64,000 nucleotides of DNA from CAZUMJ01 sp964621605 (GCA_964621605.1 CAZUMJ010000011.1:11405-75404); one strand, 5' to 3'. Positions 39,072 to 48,705 are shown, counted from the stretch's first letter. Notes: generated from the letters alone by a model not told the origin. Translations and numbers: made by a program.

Positions 39072-41203
39072 CCGCGACGGTCGGGGAGGACACGACTCCC
39101 GAAGCGCCGCCGGAGCGCGTCAAGCTCCGCTACATGCCGGGGCTCGACGGCGTGCGGGGGATCTGGCTCCTCCCGGTGATGTTGGTCCACGCGGGGTTCA
39201 TCGTGGAGATCCCCGGCCCTTGGGTGGCCGTGTCGGGCTTCTTCACCCTTTCGGGCTATCTGATCACGTCGCTGTTGCTGCTCGAACACGACCGTGACGG
39301 AGGGATCGGACTCAAGAAGTTCTGGGGGCGGAGGTTTCGCCGCTTGCTGCCGGCGTCCCTCGTGGTGGTGGCGCTCATCGCACTGTTGAGTGGCGTGCAC
39401 CCGTTCTGGCCGAAGAGCCAGTTGCGTGGCGACCTCGATTCGGTCCTGTTCTACGTCTCCAATTGGCGCTTCATCGCCACGAGCCACAACTACGGATACG
39501 CCTTCCGTGCTGCGCCCTCCCCGGTGACGCATTTCTGGTCACTCTCGTTGGAGGAGCAGTTCTACCTGGTCTTCCCGCTGCTGATGCTCGGGCTGTTCGC
39601 GCTGCGACGGCTGCGGAGGTGGCTGCTGCCGGCCGGTCTCATGGCGTTGTGGCTCGCGTCGGGCCTACGAGCCGTCCAGTGGTACGACCGCGAGGGCTGG
39701 AGTGCGGCGTACTACAGCCTCGACGGGAGGTTCGGCGAGATCGTGATGGGCGCCATCCTGGCGGTCGTCCTCGCTCGCAAGAGCGTGGTGGGGTGGCTCG
39801 ACTCGCCGTCGGGCCGCCGAGTGGTGACGGTCGTGTCGCTCGTCTGCGCGGCCGGATGGGTCTACGTGCTGTTCAAGGTCAAGTTGTCGTCGCCGTACAT
39901 CTACCACGGCGGTCTCATGGTGCAGTCGTTGTTGTCGGCCGGTGTCATCGTGGGGGTGACGCGGCCGGGGCCCCTGCAGCGAGTGTGTAGCTGGCGCCCC
40001 ATGTGCTGGATCGGCGCGCGCGCTTACCTGGCCTACATGCTGCACTTCCCGCTGTTCGTCATCCTCAGCCCGGGTCGGCTGTACGCCTACCTGCCATGGC
40101 CGAAGGACTACGGCCAGCTCCGCTGGGCGACCTTCCTACTCGGCGGCGCGGTCACGTTCGTGGTCTGTGGCCTGTCCTATCGCTACTTCGAGGGTCCGAT
40201 CCGGGCAGGCACGCGGCTGCGGGGGCGACGCTTCGCCGTGGTCGCGCCCGTCGCGATCCTCGTCACGTTGCTGATCGTGCACACCGTCCCCATGCGCGGC
40301 ACCGACGAAGGCAGCATCGCCTTGCAAGCGATGGGAAAGGCGGCGCGCGAACGGGCCGCGCGCGAGCGCGCCATCTGGGATGCGGCGAGTACCCGCATCC
40401 TGCTGTTCGGTGACTCGTTGAGCTTCGTGGTGGGTGAAGGGCTGCGGGTGTACGCGAAGGACAAGTCCGTGGTGGCGTTCCCCTTCCCGAACGCGGGGTG
40501 CGGGGTGCTCGACGACGGGCATGCGGATTACCTCGGCATGAGCGGAGACCTCGCCGACAGCTGTCCGGACATCGTGAAGGACATCCGGTCCGAGGTCGGC
40601 GAGTATCGACCCACCTCGGTGGTCTTGATGACGTCGGGGCGTGATCTCTCCGACATCGACTTCCCCGACGGCACCACCGGCCACATCGGTGAGCCGGCGT
40701 TCGATCGTGTGCTGCGTCGCCGGCTCGATCAGGTCGTCGACGCGCTCGCAGCGACTCGGGTCCCGGCGGTGTGGCTCCTCGAGCCGCACATGCGTGCGAA
40801 CGGCGGCTCCGAGATCCCCTGGCAGGAGTTCCCCGAGAACGACCCCGCGCGCATGGACCGGCTCAACGCGATGATCCGCGCCGCGGTAGGTGCAGCCCCG
40901 TCGGGAGCGTCCATCAAGGTGGTCGACCTGGGGGCGTACGCGAGACGGCACGCGGGCGGGGAGTTCGCCAGTTCGTTCCGGCCAGACGGCGCCCACTTCT
41001 CGCGCTCCGGCGCGCTCGACGTGGCGGCCTGGCTCCTCCCGCAGCTCGTCGACCTCCAGGACCGCGCGGCCGAAGTGCACCCGTCCGGTGCCCCCGGCGC
41101 GTCGGGATCCTCGGTGCCGGCAGACGGCTCGGGTCCTGCTCCTCCTGCGCCGTCGACCACCGTCGACGCGCCGGCTCCGCACATCGGGGTGCGCGCCCCT
41201 TGA
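39068..41203 (+). CDS. membrane acyltransferase (AT3 family) with C-terminal SGNH domain
   Basis: 711 residues. Residues about 20-370 form an OafA/YrhL-type acyltransferase-3 domain with about ten helices; GLDGVRGIWLLPVMLVHAG carries the conserved histidine, and WSLSLEEQFYLVFPLL is the second signature. It transfers acetyl or another acyl group to an extracytoplasmic polysaccharide or lipid-linked sugar. The C-terminal part (about 430-660) is an SGNH hydrolase-like domain with the nucleophile in LFGDSLS and a C-terminal DGAHFS (D-x2-H), so it is apparently catalytically complete. The start ATG at 39068 is the only one upstream of the domain in frame. A Pro/Ser-rich tail follows. Confidence 0.85.
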   Translation: MTATVGEDTTPEAPPERVKLRYMPGLDGVRGIWLLPVMLVHAGFIVEIPGPWVAVSGFFTLSGYLITSLLLLEHDRDGGIGLKKFWGRRFRRLLPASLVVVALIALLSGVHPFWPKSQLRGDLDSVLFYVSNWRFIATSHNYGYAFRAAPSPVTHFWSLSLEEQFYLVFPLLMLGLFALRRLRRWLLPAGLMALWLASGLRAVQWYDREGWSAAYYSLDGRFGEIVMGAILAVVLARKSVVGWLDSPSGRRVVTVVSLVCAAGWVYVLFKVKLSSPYIYHGGLMVQSLLSAGVIVGVTRPGPLQRVCSWRPMCWIGARAYLAYMLHFPLFVILSPGRLYAYLPWPKDYGQLRWATFLLGGAVTFVVCGLSYRYFEGPIRAGTRLRGRRFAVVAPVAILVTLLIVHTVPMRGTDEGSIALQAMGKAARERAARERAIWDAASTRILLFGDSLSFVVGEGLRVYAKDKSVVAFPFPNAGCGVLDDGHADYLGMSGDLADSCPDIVKDIRSEVGEYRPTSVVLMTSGRDLSDIDFPDGTTGHIGEPAFDRVLRRRLDQVVDALAATRVPAVWLLEPHMRANGGSEIPWQEFPENDPARMDRLNAMIRAAVGAAPSGASIKVVDLGAYARRHAGGEFASSFRPDGAHFSRSGALDVAAWLLPQLVDLQDRAAEVHPSGAPGASGSSVPADGSGPAPPAPSTTVDAPAPHIGVRAP

Positions 41204-41212
41204 CGCGCCTGG

Positions 41213-41218
41213 CATACT
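41213..41218 (+). promoter_or_regulatory. -10 box CATACT of the ilvBNC leader transcript
   Basis: CATACT is 7 nt before the ATG of the leader peptide (41226), so the leader peptide would be translated from the extreme 5' end of the mRNA. No good -35 element is seen. Confidence 0.45.
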
Positions 41219-41225
41219 TCTAGGC

Positions 41226-41261
41226 ATGTCGCGGCCCGTCGTCCTCGTAGTAGTCACCTAG
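41226..41261 (+). CDS. ilvBNC leader peptide (MSRPVVLVVVT)
   Basis: An 11-codon ORF with five Val and one Leu codon, followed by TAG. It lies 155 nt before ilvB and directly precedes a pause-type hairpin and a terminator hairpin. This is the layout of branched-chain amino acid attenuators known in Corynebacterium and Streptomyces: ribosome stalling at Val/Leu codons when charged tRNA is low would prevent termination. No Shine-Dalgarno sequence is present. Confidence 0.8.
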   Translation: MSRPVVLVVVT

Positions 41262-41291
41262 ACGCACGCCCCCCGCCTCACCGCGTGCGTC
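41261..41291 (+). promoter_or_regulatory. first (pause-type) hairpin of the ilv leader
   Basis: GACGCACGC (41261-41269) pairs perfectly with GCGTGCGTC (41283-41291), a 9-bp stem with a 13-nt loop. It starts on the last base of the leader-peptide stop codon, so a ribosome that reaches the stop would block it. Confidence 0.65.
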
Positions 41292-41293
41292 GT

Positions 41294-41325
41294 CGACCTC
41301 CCCTCGGGGAGGTCGTTGCAGTTTT
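41294..41325 (+). terminator. ilvBNC transcription attenuator (terminator hairpin)
   Basis: CGACCTCCCC (41294-41303) pairs with GGGGAGGTCG (41306-41315) in a 10-bp perfect stem, and a T run ending TTTT (41322-41325) follows closely. It sits between the leader peptide and ilvB, so it should stop most transcripts when branched-chain amino acids are plentiful. A 5-bp pairing of GCCTC in the first hairpin loop with GAGGT of the terminator arm is possible, but the antiterminator structure is not clear to me. Confidence 0.75.
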
Positions 41326-41415
41326 CGGGCCCTGGTCGCCTAGCGTCGATCACCGGTCCGCTCGAGGCACGTCGCAGTCCGGACCCAACCCCCAATCCAC
41401 CACAAGGAACACGCC

Positions 41416-43170
41416 ATGAAGCTCAACGGCGGCCAAGCCCTCATCAAGAGCCTCGAGATGGAAGGTGTCGAGGTCGTGTTCGGCCTCCCGGGCGGGGCCA
41501 TCCTGCCCGTGTACGACCCCCTCATCGACTCGTCGCTGCGCCACGTGCTCGTGCGCCACGAGCAGGGTGCCGGTCACATGGCGGAGGGGTACGCGCACGC
41601 CACCGGGCGTCCCGGGGTTGCGATGGTGACGAGCGGCCCGGGTGGCACGAACGTGGTGACCGCGCTGGCGGATGCCTTCCTCGATTCGGTGCCGATGGTG
41701 TGCATCACCGGTCAGGTCCCGTCCGCGGCGATCGGCACCGACGCCTTCCAGGAAGCCGACATCACCGGCATCACGCAGTCGGTCACCAAGCACAACTTCC
41801 TCGTCAAGACGGCACAGGAGCTGCCGCTCATCATTCGTGAGGCCTTCTACCTCGCCACGAGCGGTCGCCCGGGGCCGGTGCTCGTCGACATCCCCAAGGA
41901 TCTCGTCGACCCGACGAACCCGAACTCGTCGCTCGAGTGGTACTGGCCGACCGACGAAGAGGTGCAGGCGAGCCTTCCCGGCTACCACCCCAGCAGCAGC
42001 GGCGACCCCGATGCGATCGAGGCCGCTGCCGACCTGATCCTCGCCGCGGAACGGCCGGTCATCTACGCGGGTGGCGGCATCCTCAAGGCCCGGGCTGCTG
42101 AGGCGTTGCGCCGCCTGGCCGAGCTCACAGACATCCGCGTCGTCACCACGTTGATGGCGCGTGGGGCGTTCCCCGATCGCCACCCGCTGGCGTTGGGGAT
42201 GCCGGGCATGCACGGCAACTACACGGCGGTCATGTCGATGCAGCGGGCGGACCTGCTGCTGGCGCTCGGCAGCCGCTTCGACGACCGGGTCACGGGCAAG
42301 GTCCCGCTGTTCGCACCCGAGGCGAAGGTCGTGCACGTCGACATCGACCCGGCCGAGCTGGGCAAGGTGCGTCGCCCCGAGGTCGGCATCGCCGGCGACT
42401 GCCGGTTGGTCATCGAAGCGCTCGTCGCCGCCGTCGAAGCCCGACTCGCAGCGGGCGTGACGGCCCCCGACCGGCAGCCGTGGAACAGCACGCTGTCGGG
42501 CTGGCAGGAGCGCTATCCGCTGGCGTACGAGCCGCAGCAGCCCGGCGAACGCCTGAAGCCGCAGCAGGTCATCGAGACGCTGTGCGCGTCCAGCCCTGAC
42601 GACACGATCGTCGTCACCGGCGTCGGCCAGCACCAGATGTGGGCGAGCCAGTACTGGAAGTTCGACCACCCCAACACGTTCGTGAACTCGGGTGGCCTCG
42701 GCACCATGGGCTTCGCCGTTCCCGCCGCCATCGGAGCGAAGATGGGCCACCCCGAGCGCACCGTGTGGGCGATCGACGGCGACGGGTGCTTCCAGATGAC
42801 GGCGCACGAGCTCGTGACCGCTGCCGCCGAGCGGATTCCGGTCAAGATCGCCATCTTGAACAACGCCTACCTCGGCATGGTTCGCCAATGGCAGGAGATG
42901 TTCTACGAGGAGCGCTACTCCGAGGTCTACCTCTCCTACGACCTCCCCGACTACGTCAAGTGGGCGGAGTCGATGGGGTGTGTGGGCATCCGGGTCGAAT
43001 CTCCCGAAGAGATCCAGCCGGCCATCGACAAGGCGAACGCGATAAACGACCGACCGGTCGTCATCGAGTTCCGCACCGAGACGTCCGAGAAGGTCTTCCC
43101 GATGGTCCCGGCAGGGCGAGGCAACGACGACATCCAGGTTCCGCCGTTCCAGCGGGAGGCAGATCGATGA
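41416..43170 (+). CDS. ilvB: acetolactate synthase large (catalytic) subunit
   Basis: 584-residue thiamine-diphosphate enzyme that condenses pyruvate (or pyruvate with 2-ketobutyrate), the first common step of valine, leucine and isoleucine synthesis. E49 in LVRHEQGAGHMAEGYA activates ThDP; the FAD-linked middle domain follows; GDG plus NN (AIDGDGCFQMTAHE, landmark, then AILNN) forms the ThDP/Mg site. AAGGAA at about 41402-41407 is the Shine-Dalgarno sequence. The stop overlaps ilvN by 4 bp. Confidence 0.96.
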   Translation: MKLNGGQALIKSLEMEGVEVVFGLPGGAILPVYDPLIDSSLRHVLVRHEQGAGHMAEGYAHATGRPGVAMVTSGPGGTNVVTALADAFLDSVPMVCITGQVPSAAIGTDAFQEADITGITQSVTKHNFLVKTAQELPLIIREAFYLATSGRPGPVLVDIPKDLVDPTNPNSSLEWYWPTDEEVQASLPGYHPSSSGDPDAIEAAADLILAAERPVIYAGGGILKARAAEALRRLAELTDIRVVTTLMARGAFPDRHPLALGMPGMHGNYTAVMSMQRADLLLALGSRFDDRVTGKVPLFAPEAKVVHVDIDPAELGKVRRPEVGIAGDCRLVIEALVAAVEARLAAGVTAPDRQPWNSTLSGWQERYPLAYEPQQPGERLKPQQVIETLCASSPDDTIVVTGVGQHQMWASQYWKFDHPNTFVNSGGLGTMGFAVPAAIGAKMGHPERTVWAIDGDGCFQMTAHELVTAAAERIPVKIAILNNAYLGMVRQWQEMFYEERYSEVYLSYDLPDYVKWAESMGCVGIRVESPEEIQPAIDKANAINDRPVVIEFRTETSEKVFPMVPAGRGNDDIQVPPFQREADR

Positions 43171-43709
43171 GCAAGCAGCGACTCCACACCCTCTCGGTGC
43201 TCGTCGAGAACCGCTCCGGCGTGCTCCTGCGCGTCGCCGGCCTCTTCGCACGTCGGGGCTACAACATCTTCTCGCTCGCGGTTGCGCCGACCACCGACGA
43301 GCGGTTCAGTCGCATCACGATCGTGGTCGACGTCGAGTCGTCGCCGCTCGAGCAGGTCGTGAAGCAGCTCGACAAGCTGGTGAACGTCGTCGAGATCACC
43401 GAGCTCGATCCGCGCGACGCGGTCGAACGTGAGCTGCTGCTCGCAACGGTGACGGTGCCGGCCGATCGCCGCAACGAGGTGATCGAGCTCGTGCAGATCT
43501 TCGAGGGCCGCATCCTCGCGGTCGCGCACGACGAGCTCACCGTGTCGCTCGACGGTTCACCCGACAAGATCGATGACTTCGAGGAGCTCCTCCGGCCGTT
43601 CGGCCTCGCCGAGCTCCAACGAACCGGGCGTATCGCCCTTCCCAAGCTCGACCGGGAGGCTGCCCGCCTCCGTTCGGTCGGCTCCGACCTGAAAGGCAAG
43701 GCTTCCTGA
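43167..43709 (+). CDS. ilvN: acetolactate synthase small (regulatory) subunit
   Basis: 180 residues with an N-terminal ACT domain ([21 protein letters not shown]) that binds valine for feedback inhibition and a C-terminal domain (about 85-165) that activates IlvB. The ATG at 43167 overlaps the ilvB stop (ATGA), which fits stoichiometric production of the two subunits. It is one base from ilvC. Confidence 0.95.
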   Translation: MSKQRLHTLSVLVENRSGVLLRVAGLFARRGYNIFSLAVAPTTDERFSRITIVVDVESSPLEQVVKQLDKLVNVVEITELDPRDAVERELLLATVTVPADRRNEVIELVQIFEGRILAVAHDELTVSLDGSPDKIDDFEELLRPFGLAELQRTGRIALPKLDREAARLRSVGSDLKGKAS

Positions 43710-43710
43710 C

Positions 43711-44739
43711 ATGGCCAAGGTGTACTACGAGGCAGACGTTGACCGGTCCCTCATCGCGAACCGCAAGGTCGCGATCTTGGGGTACGGCTCGCAGGGCCAT
43801 GCCCATGCCCTCAACCTGAAGGAGTCCGGCATCGACGTGCGCGTCGGCCTGCGCGACGGGTCGTCGTCGGCAGCGAAGGCCACCGAGGCGGGGCTGCAGG
43901 TGCGCTCCATCGCGGATGCCTGTGCCGAGGCCGACCTGATCATGGTCTTGCTGCCCGACACCGAGCAGCAGGCGGTGTTCGCGGCGGACATCGCCCCGAA
44001 CCTGAACGCCGGTGACGCGATCTTCTTCGCCCACGGCTTCAACGTGCGGTTCGGCTACGTCCCGCTGCCCGACGGCGTCGACGTCGCCATGGCAGCGCCG
44101 AAGGGTCCGGGTCACCTCGTGCGCCGCACCTACACAGAGGGTGGCGGCGTGCCGTGCCTGATCGCGGTCGCGCAGGACGCCACCGGCAACGCCCATGGCC
44201 TCGCGCTCGCCTACGCCGACGCGATCGGTGGCGCCCGGGCGGGTGTGCTCGAGACGACGTTCGAGGAAGAGACCGAGACGGACCTGTTCGGCGAGCAGGT
44301 CGTCCTCTGCGGCGGCCTCACCGCGCTGGTGCAGGCAGGGTTCGAGACGTTGGTCGAGGCCGGCTACCAGCCCGAGTCCGCGTACTTCGAGTGCCTTCAC
44401 GAGCTGAAGCTCATCGTCGACCTCATGTACGAACAGGGCATCGGGGGCATGCGCTACTCGATCTCCACGACGGCGGAGTACGGTGACCTCACCCGTGGCC
44501 CGCGCGTCATCAACGCGGCGGTCAAGGACGAGATGCGCAAGATCCTGGGCGAGATCCGCTCGGGTGCGTTCGCCGAGGAGTTCATGGGCGAGGTGCACTC
44601 GGGCGGGGAGCGCTTCGCGCAGCTCCGCAAGGCCGGCGAAGAGCACCAGATCGAGCAGGTCGGCGGGAAGCTGCGCGAGATGATGCCGTGGATCGCCGCC
44701 GGCAAGCAGCGCGTGCAGGACGCGTCGGGCGGCGACTGA
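43711..44739 (+). CDS. ilvC: ketol-acid reductoisomerase (class I)
   Basis: 342-residue NADPH enzyme that isomerises and reduces acetolactate or acetohydroxybutyrate. The nucleotide-binding motif is [20 protein letters not shown] (residues about 20-39). [11 protein letters not shown] and the C-terminal knotted domain ([13 protein letters not shown], then [16 protein letters not shown]) hold the Mg-binding Asp/Glu residues. The length (class I, about 340) is normal. It is the third gene of ilvBNC and is convergent with the acyltransferase gene 20 bp away. Confidence 0.96.
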   Translation: MAKVYYEADVDRSLIANRKVAILGYGSQGHAHALNLKESGIDVRVGLRDGSSSAAKATEAGLQVRSIADACAEADLIMVLLPDTEQQAVFAADIAPNLNAGDAIFFAHGFNVRFGYVPLPDGVDVAMAAPKGPGHLVRRTYTEGGGVPCLIAVAQDATGNAHGLALAYADAIGGARAGVLETTFEEETETDLFGEQVVLCGGLTALVQAGFETLVEAGYQPESAYFECLHELKLIVDLMYEQGIGGMRYSISTTAEYGDLTRGPRVINAAVKDEMRKILGEIRSGAFAEEFMGEVHSGGERFAQLRKAGEEHQIEQVGGKLREMMPWIAAGKQRVQDASGGD

Positions 44740-44759
44740 CCGTCGTGCTGCTCGGCGGC

Positions 44760-46652
44760 TCAGCCCCCGAGCAGCTTCTGCCAGGCCTTGTCGTCGAGGG
44801 TGGTGCCCTGTTCGAGGGGCACCACCCTGACGGACGGCCACTTCGCTGCGGCTGCCCGCACGAGTTCTTCGAAGCGGGTTGCTCGGGCGCGCAAGGCGGA
44901 TTCGTCGGGATCTGCGGGGACACCCGCTTGTGTCCCGCCGTTGAGTTGCAGCGGCACCTCATCGTGGGCTGCCGCCGCAGCGAGCGCGTCGGGCGTGGGG
45001 AGCACCCACGTGACCCTGGTGACGCCGTTGGCGTCGAACGAGCGCAGCAGGCCGTCGAGTTGCCGGGTGACGGCCGCGTCTGCGCTCGGCTCGCCCAGGT
45101 GGCTCCACGTTCCGTCGGGGTCGCGCCGATCGAAGAGGTTCCCGATGCCGCCGAGCAGCACGACCTGCTGCGGGCGCTGGTCGTGCAGCTGCGCGCCGAA
45201 GGTGAACCACAGCAGCTTGCAGCCGGTGGGCGCGAGGGCATGGCCGTGGCGCGCGAGCGGGGCAGCCCCGCCGATCGGGCAGTCCGTTGCGGTGAGGGCA
45301 TGCACCCGGAACTGGCCGGGATGGTCGGCGAGCACAGACTTCAAGGCGGGCATCGAGGCGTACGTGAGCTCGTCGCCGACGATCGTGAGCTTGACCGATT
45401 CGGGGGTTGCGGTCTGGTTGTTCGCCGCGAAGGGATCGTCCACCTTGATCGCGGTCGGGTCCAGCTTGGGGAAGGGCACCACGAACGCCGCCACGCTGAG
45501 AGCCGCGATCGGGATGCCAAAGGCCACGAGAAGGCGGCGGCCACGCAAGCGTGCGCTCATTCGGATGGGCGTCTCCATGAACCGCAGCGACACACCCGCG
45601 AGCCCGAGCAGGACGGCCAGGCGCGCCACGGCGAGCATCCAGTCCTCGTGGAGGTGCGTGCGTTCGGGCGTCATCACGAAGTAGACGACGAGCTGGTACA
45701 CGTACGCGCCGTAGCTCACGCGCCCGACCCAGCGCAGGGGCCGGATGCTGAGCAGCCGGCTGGTCGGGCCCGGCACCTGGCAGGCGAGGATGACCGCCGC
45801 GCTCGCGAGCGCTGCGACGGGGAGCACGCCGTGAAGCGTGTCGAACTTGATGCGCGTGCGGTGCCAGAGCCAGAACGTGACCGCGAGGCCGGCCGGGCCT
45901 GCGATGCCCAGGACCCATCGGGTCGCGGCCCGACCGGAGGTGCGTGCGAACCATTCGCTCGTCACCAGGTAGGCGAGCAAGACCCCGACGAGGATCTCGA
46001 ACATGCGAGATGGGGTCCCCATGTAGGCCTGATACCAGTCACCGCTGCGACTGGTGTGCACGAGCATCGCCAGCGACGCGATCGCCGCGGCCGCGAACAG
46101 CACCCACGAGCGGCGTGCCCCGAGGGTGCGTACGCCGACGAGGAACACGACGGGACACACCAGGTAGAACTGCTCCTCGACCGACAGCGACCAGAACTGC
46201 GACATCGAGCTGCCGAGGACACCGCCGAGGTGCAGGAAGTAGATGTTGCGCACGTAGAAGATGGTGCTGAGGAACTGGCCAGGAAGGTTGCCGTCGGCGG
46301 GGGCGATGCGAGCGACGAGCACCACCATCGTCAGCGCCAGGCTCACCAGCAGCGCTGGAAGCAGGCGGCGCGCCCGGCGGCTCCAGAAGTTGCCGAACGA
46401 GATGCCCCCGGTGCGTTCCGCTTCGGCGAGCAGGACACGGGTGATCAGGAAGCCCGACAGGGTGAAGAACGTGCTGACGCCGAGCCACCCACCGGGCAGC
46501 CACGCCGGATCGATCGAGCTGCCATAGGGGAGGTGGAAGATCACCACGCCCAAGACGGCCAGGGCCCGCAGGCCGTCGAGGCCGGGGACGTGGCCGCGCC
46601 GCAGCGCCTCACGCTGCGCAGCGAGGTCGTCGGTGCCCGCCGCTGCGGGCAT
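44760..46652 (-). CDS. membrane acyltransferase (AT3 family) with degenerate SGNH-like domain
   Basis: 630 residues. The AT3 domain (about 25-385) has the conserved His in GLDGLRALAVLGVVIFHLPYG and WSLSVEEQFYLVCPVVFL. The C-terminal region (about 430-630) looks like an SGNH domain, but block I is VGDELTY instead of GDS, and there is no D-x2-H near the end. The putative esterase would therefore be inactive. The start at 46652 (TGATG with the upstream stop) is preferred over the ATG at 46676. It is a paralogue of the upstream gene and the two are co-transcribed. Confidence 0.82.
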   Translation of the reverse strand: MPAAAGTDDLAAQREALRRGHVPGLDGLRALAVLGVVIFHLPYGSSIDPAWLPGGWLGVSTFFTLSGFLITRVLLAEAERTGGISFGNFWSRRARRLLPALLVSLALTMVVLVARIAPADGNLPGQFLSTIFYVRNIYFLHLGGVLGSSMSQFWSLSVEEQFYLVCPVVFLVGVRTLGARRSWVLFAAAAIASLAMLVHTSRSGDWYQAYMGTPSRMFEILVGVLLAYLVTSEWFARTSGRAATRWVLGIAGPAGLAVTFWLWHRTRIKFDTLHGVLPVAALASAAVILACQVPGPTSRLLSIRPLRWVGRVSYGAYVYQLVVYFVMTPERTHLHEDWMLAVARLAVLLGLAGVSLRFMETPIRMSARLRGRRLLVAFGIPIAALSVAAFVVPFPKLDPTAIKVDDPFAANNQTATPESVKLTIVGDELTYASMPALKSVLADHPGQFRVHALTATDCPIGGAAPLARHGHALAPTGCKLLWFTFGAQLHDQRPQQVVLLGGIGNLFDRRDPDGTWSHLGEPSADAAVTRQLDGLLRSFDANGVTRVTWVLPTPDALAAAAAHDEVPLQLNGGTQAGVPADPDESALRARATRFEELVRAAAAKWPSVRVVPLEQGTTLDDKAWQKLLGG

Positions 46653-48583
46653 CAGTGGGAGAGCGCTTCGACCCACTCGTCACTGCTCAGTTGTGAACCG
46701 TGCGCGATGCGTTCGACGTGGACGGTGGGGTGCGTGGCGGCGGCGGCACGCACGAGCTGTTCGAAACGTGTCGCCCGACGCGCAAGCTCTGCTGCGTTCG
46801 GCGGCCCGGGAACGTCATGGAGTCCGGCGGTTTCGGGATTGACGCCGCCGACGTTCTTCGGCAACGGGTCGTCGAGTGCGGCCTCGGCGAACGCGGCAGG
46901 CGTCGGGAGGAACCACACGACCTTGGTTGCCCCGACGCGGGAGAACGCGGTCATCAGCGCCGCAAGGCGTTGCTGCGTCCGCTCATCGAAGGCTCCCTCA
47001 CCCAGGTGTGCCCAGGTTCCATCCGGCTGGTGTTGGTCGTACAGGTTCGACATGCCGCCGAGGACGACCACCACCGCGGGCTTGTCGGCGCGGAGCGCAC
47101 TCCCGAACGAGAACCACAGCAGCCGGCAGCCGTCGCTCGAAACCGCGCGGCCGTTGCGTGCAGTCACGGCGGCGACACCGAGCGGACAGTCGGTGGCGGT
47201 GTGGCTCGCCACCCAGTAGGTGCCCGGGTCGGACTCGAGCACCCGGTCGAGCGCCGGCAGCGAGGCGGACATCAGCTCGTCCCCGATCGCGGTGACCCGA
47301 AGCGAGTTCGTGGTGGCGAGCGCGTTCGAGGAGGAGAAGCGGCTCGGCGTGCTGCTCTCAGCGGTCTTCGCGTTCTTGAACGGGAGGGCGAGCGCGGCCA
47401 CCACGAGCAGTGCCGCGACGGTGCCGAACGAGCCGACGAGCCGCCACCCGACAAGGCGCGGGTTGTGACGGAGCGGTTCCTCCATGAAGCGGTGCGACAC
47501 CCACGCGAGGGTCAGGACGACCGCGAGGCGCACGACGAACAGCAGCCAATCGCTGTGGATGTGGGTGCGTTCGGGGGTGAGCGTGAAGTAGACGAGCAGG
47601 TGGTAGATGTACCCGCCGTAGCTCACCCGGCCGACCCAGCGCAGCGGGCGGAACGAGAGCAGCCGAGTCGCCGGTCCTTCGAAGAGACACGCCGTGATCA
47701 CGGCGGCGGTGGCGAGCACCGCCCAGGGCACCCACCGGTGGAACGACGAGAAGTTCACGTCGCCCTGGTTCCACAAGAACGCAAGCGCGCCGACCCCCGC
47801 GAGCCCGGCGACCTGGGATGCCCATCGGACCCGAGGCTGGAGCGCGAGGCGCGCGAAGCGAGGGGTGGTGACCGCGAACGCGACCATGACGCCGCCGAGG
47901 ATTTCGAACATGCGAGTCGGCGTGGAGAAGTAGACGATGAACCAGTTGCTGCGGCGACTCTGGAACACCATGTAGGCGCAGGAGCTCACCGTCAGGGCCG
48001 CGAACACCATCCATGCTCGGGCGCGTCCGAGCAACGTGACTGCTCCCAGGAACACCAGCGGACACAGCGTGTAGAACTGCTCCTCCACCGACAGCGACCA
48101 GAACTGGAACATCGTCGGGCCGTTGATGCCGCCGAAGTGCAGGTAGAACGTGGTGCGCACGTAGAAGAGCGTGGTGATGAACTGCTCGGGCAGGTTCTTG
48201 TCGGGAGGTGAGATGCCGCTCAGCGCGGCCGCCATCGACAGGGCGATCGCCGCGAACAAGCCGGGCAGCAGGCGGCGGGCGCGTCGGGTCCAGAACCCCG
48301 ACAGCGAAGTGTGGTCCTTCTTGGTGCGCTCAGCGATGAGCACCCGGGTGATGAGGAAGCCCGACAGGGCGAAGAAGGAGCAGAGCGTGAGCCATCCGCC
48401 AGGGATCCAGAACGGTCGGATGGTGCTCCCGTAGGGCATGTGGGAGGCGAGCACGCCGAGGAGCGCTGCGCCGCGCAGTCCGTCGAGACCGGGCGCGTAC
48501 CCGCTCAGCAGGCGCGTGCGCTCCGCTTCGACGGCCGACGTCATGTCTTCGGGAGCAGCAACCGCGCTCGGCGCGTCCGGCAC
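46652..48583 (-). CDS. membrane acyltransferase (AT3 family) with degenerate SGNH-like domain
   Basis: 643 residues. AT3 domain (about 25-380) with GLDGLRGAALLGVLASHMPYG and WSLSVEEQFYTLCPLVFLG. The C-terminal SGNH-like part again has IGDELM in place of GDS and no terminal D-x2-H. It shares the SLPAL(D/K) and WSH/WAHLGE patterns with its downstream neighbour, so the pair is a tandem duplication. Start: the GTG at 48583 has GGAGG five bases upstream; the frame stays open to 48685. The role is probably O-acylation of a surface glycan. It diverges from metY. Confidence 0.82.
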   Translation of the reverse strand: MPDAPSAVAAPEDMTSAVEAERTRLLSGYAPGLDGLRGAALLGVLASHMPYGSTIRPFWIPGGWLTLCSFFALSGFLITRVLIAERTKKDHTSLSGFWTRRARRLLPGLFAAIALSMAAALSGISPPDKNLPEQFITTLFYVRTTFYLHFGGINGPTMFQFWSLSVEEQFYTLCPLVFLGAVTLLGRARAWMVFAALTVSSCAYMVFQSRRSNWFIVYFSTPTRMFEILGGVMVAFAVTTPRFARLALQPRVRWASQVAGLAGVGALAFLWNQGDVNFSSFHRWVPWAVLATAAVITACLFEGPATRLLSFRPLRWVGRVSYGGYIYHLLVYFTLTPERTHIHSDWLLFVVRLAVVLTLAWVSHRFMEEPLRHNPRLVGWRLVGSFGTVAALLVVAALALPFKNAKTAESSTPSRFSSSNALATTNSLRVTAIGDELMSASLPALDRVLESDPGTYWVASHTATDCPLGVAAVTARNGRAVSSDGCRLLWFSFGSALRADKPAVVVVLGGMSNLYDQHQPDGTWAHLGEGAFDERTQQRLAALMTAFSRVGATKVVWFLPTPAAFAEAALDDPLPKNVGGVNPETAGLHDVPGPPNAAELARRATRFEQLVRAAAATHPTVHVERIAHGSQLSSDEWVEALSH

Positions 48584-48693
48584 GAGGTCCTCCGAATCCG
48601 AGTGGGGCCGACGGGCGAGCGTAACCAACGGGCGCGGGCTGCCCCTGCCTACGCCGCGTCGAATGTCGACTTTCGAGGTCGGCATTTGCGGCC

Positions 48694-48699
48694 TACGCT
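48694..48699 (+). promoter_or_regulatory. -10 box TACGCT of metY
   Basis: TACGCT is 6 nt (CCGGGC) before the ATG at 48706, with no Shine-Dalgarno sequence. No SAM or S-box type riboswitch fits in the short intergenic region. Confidence 0.45.
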
Positions 48700-48705
48700 C
48701 CGGGC

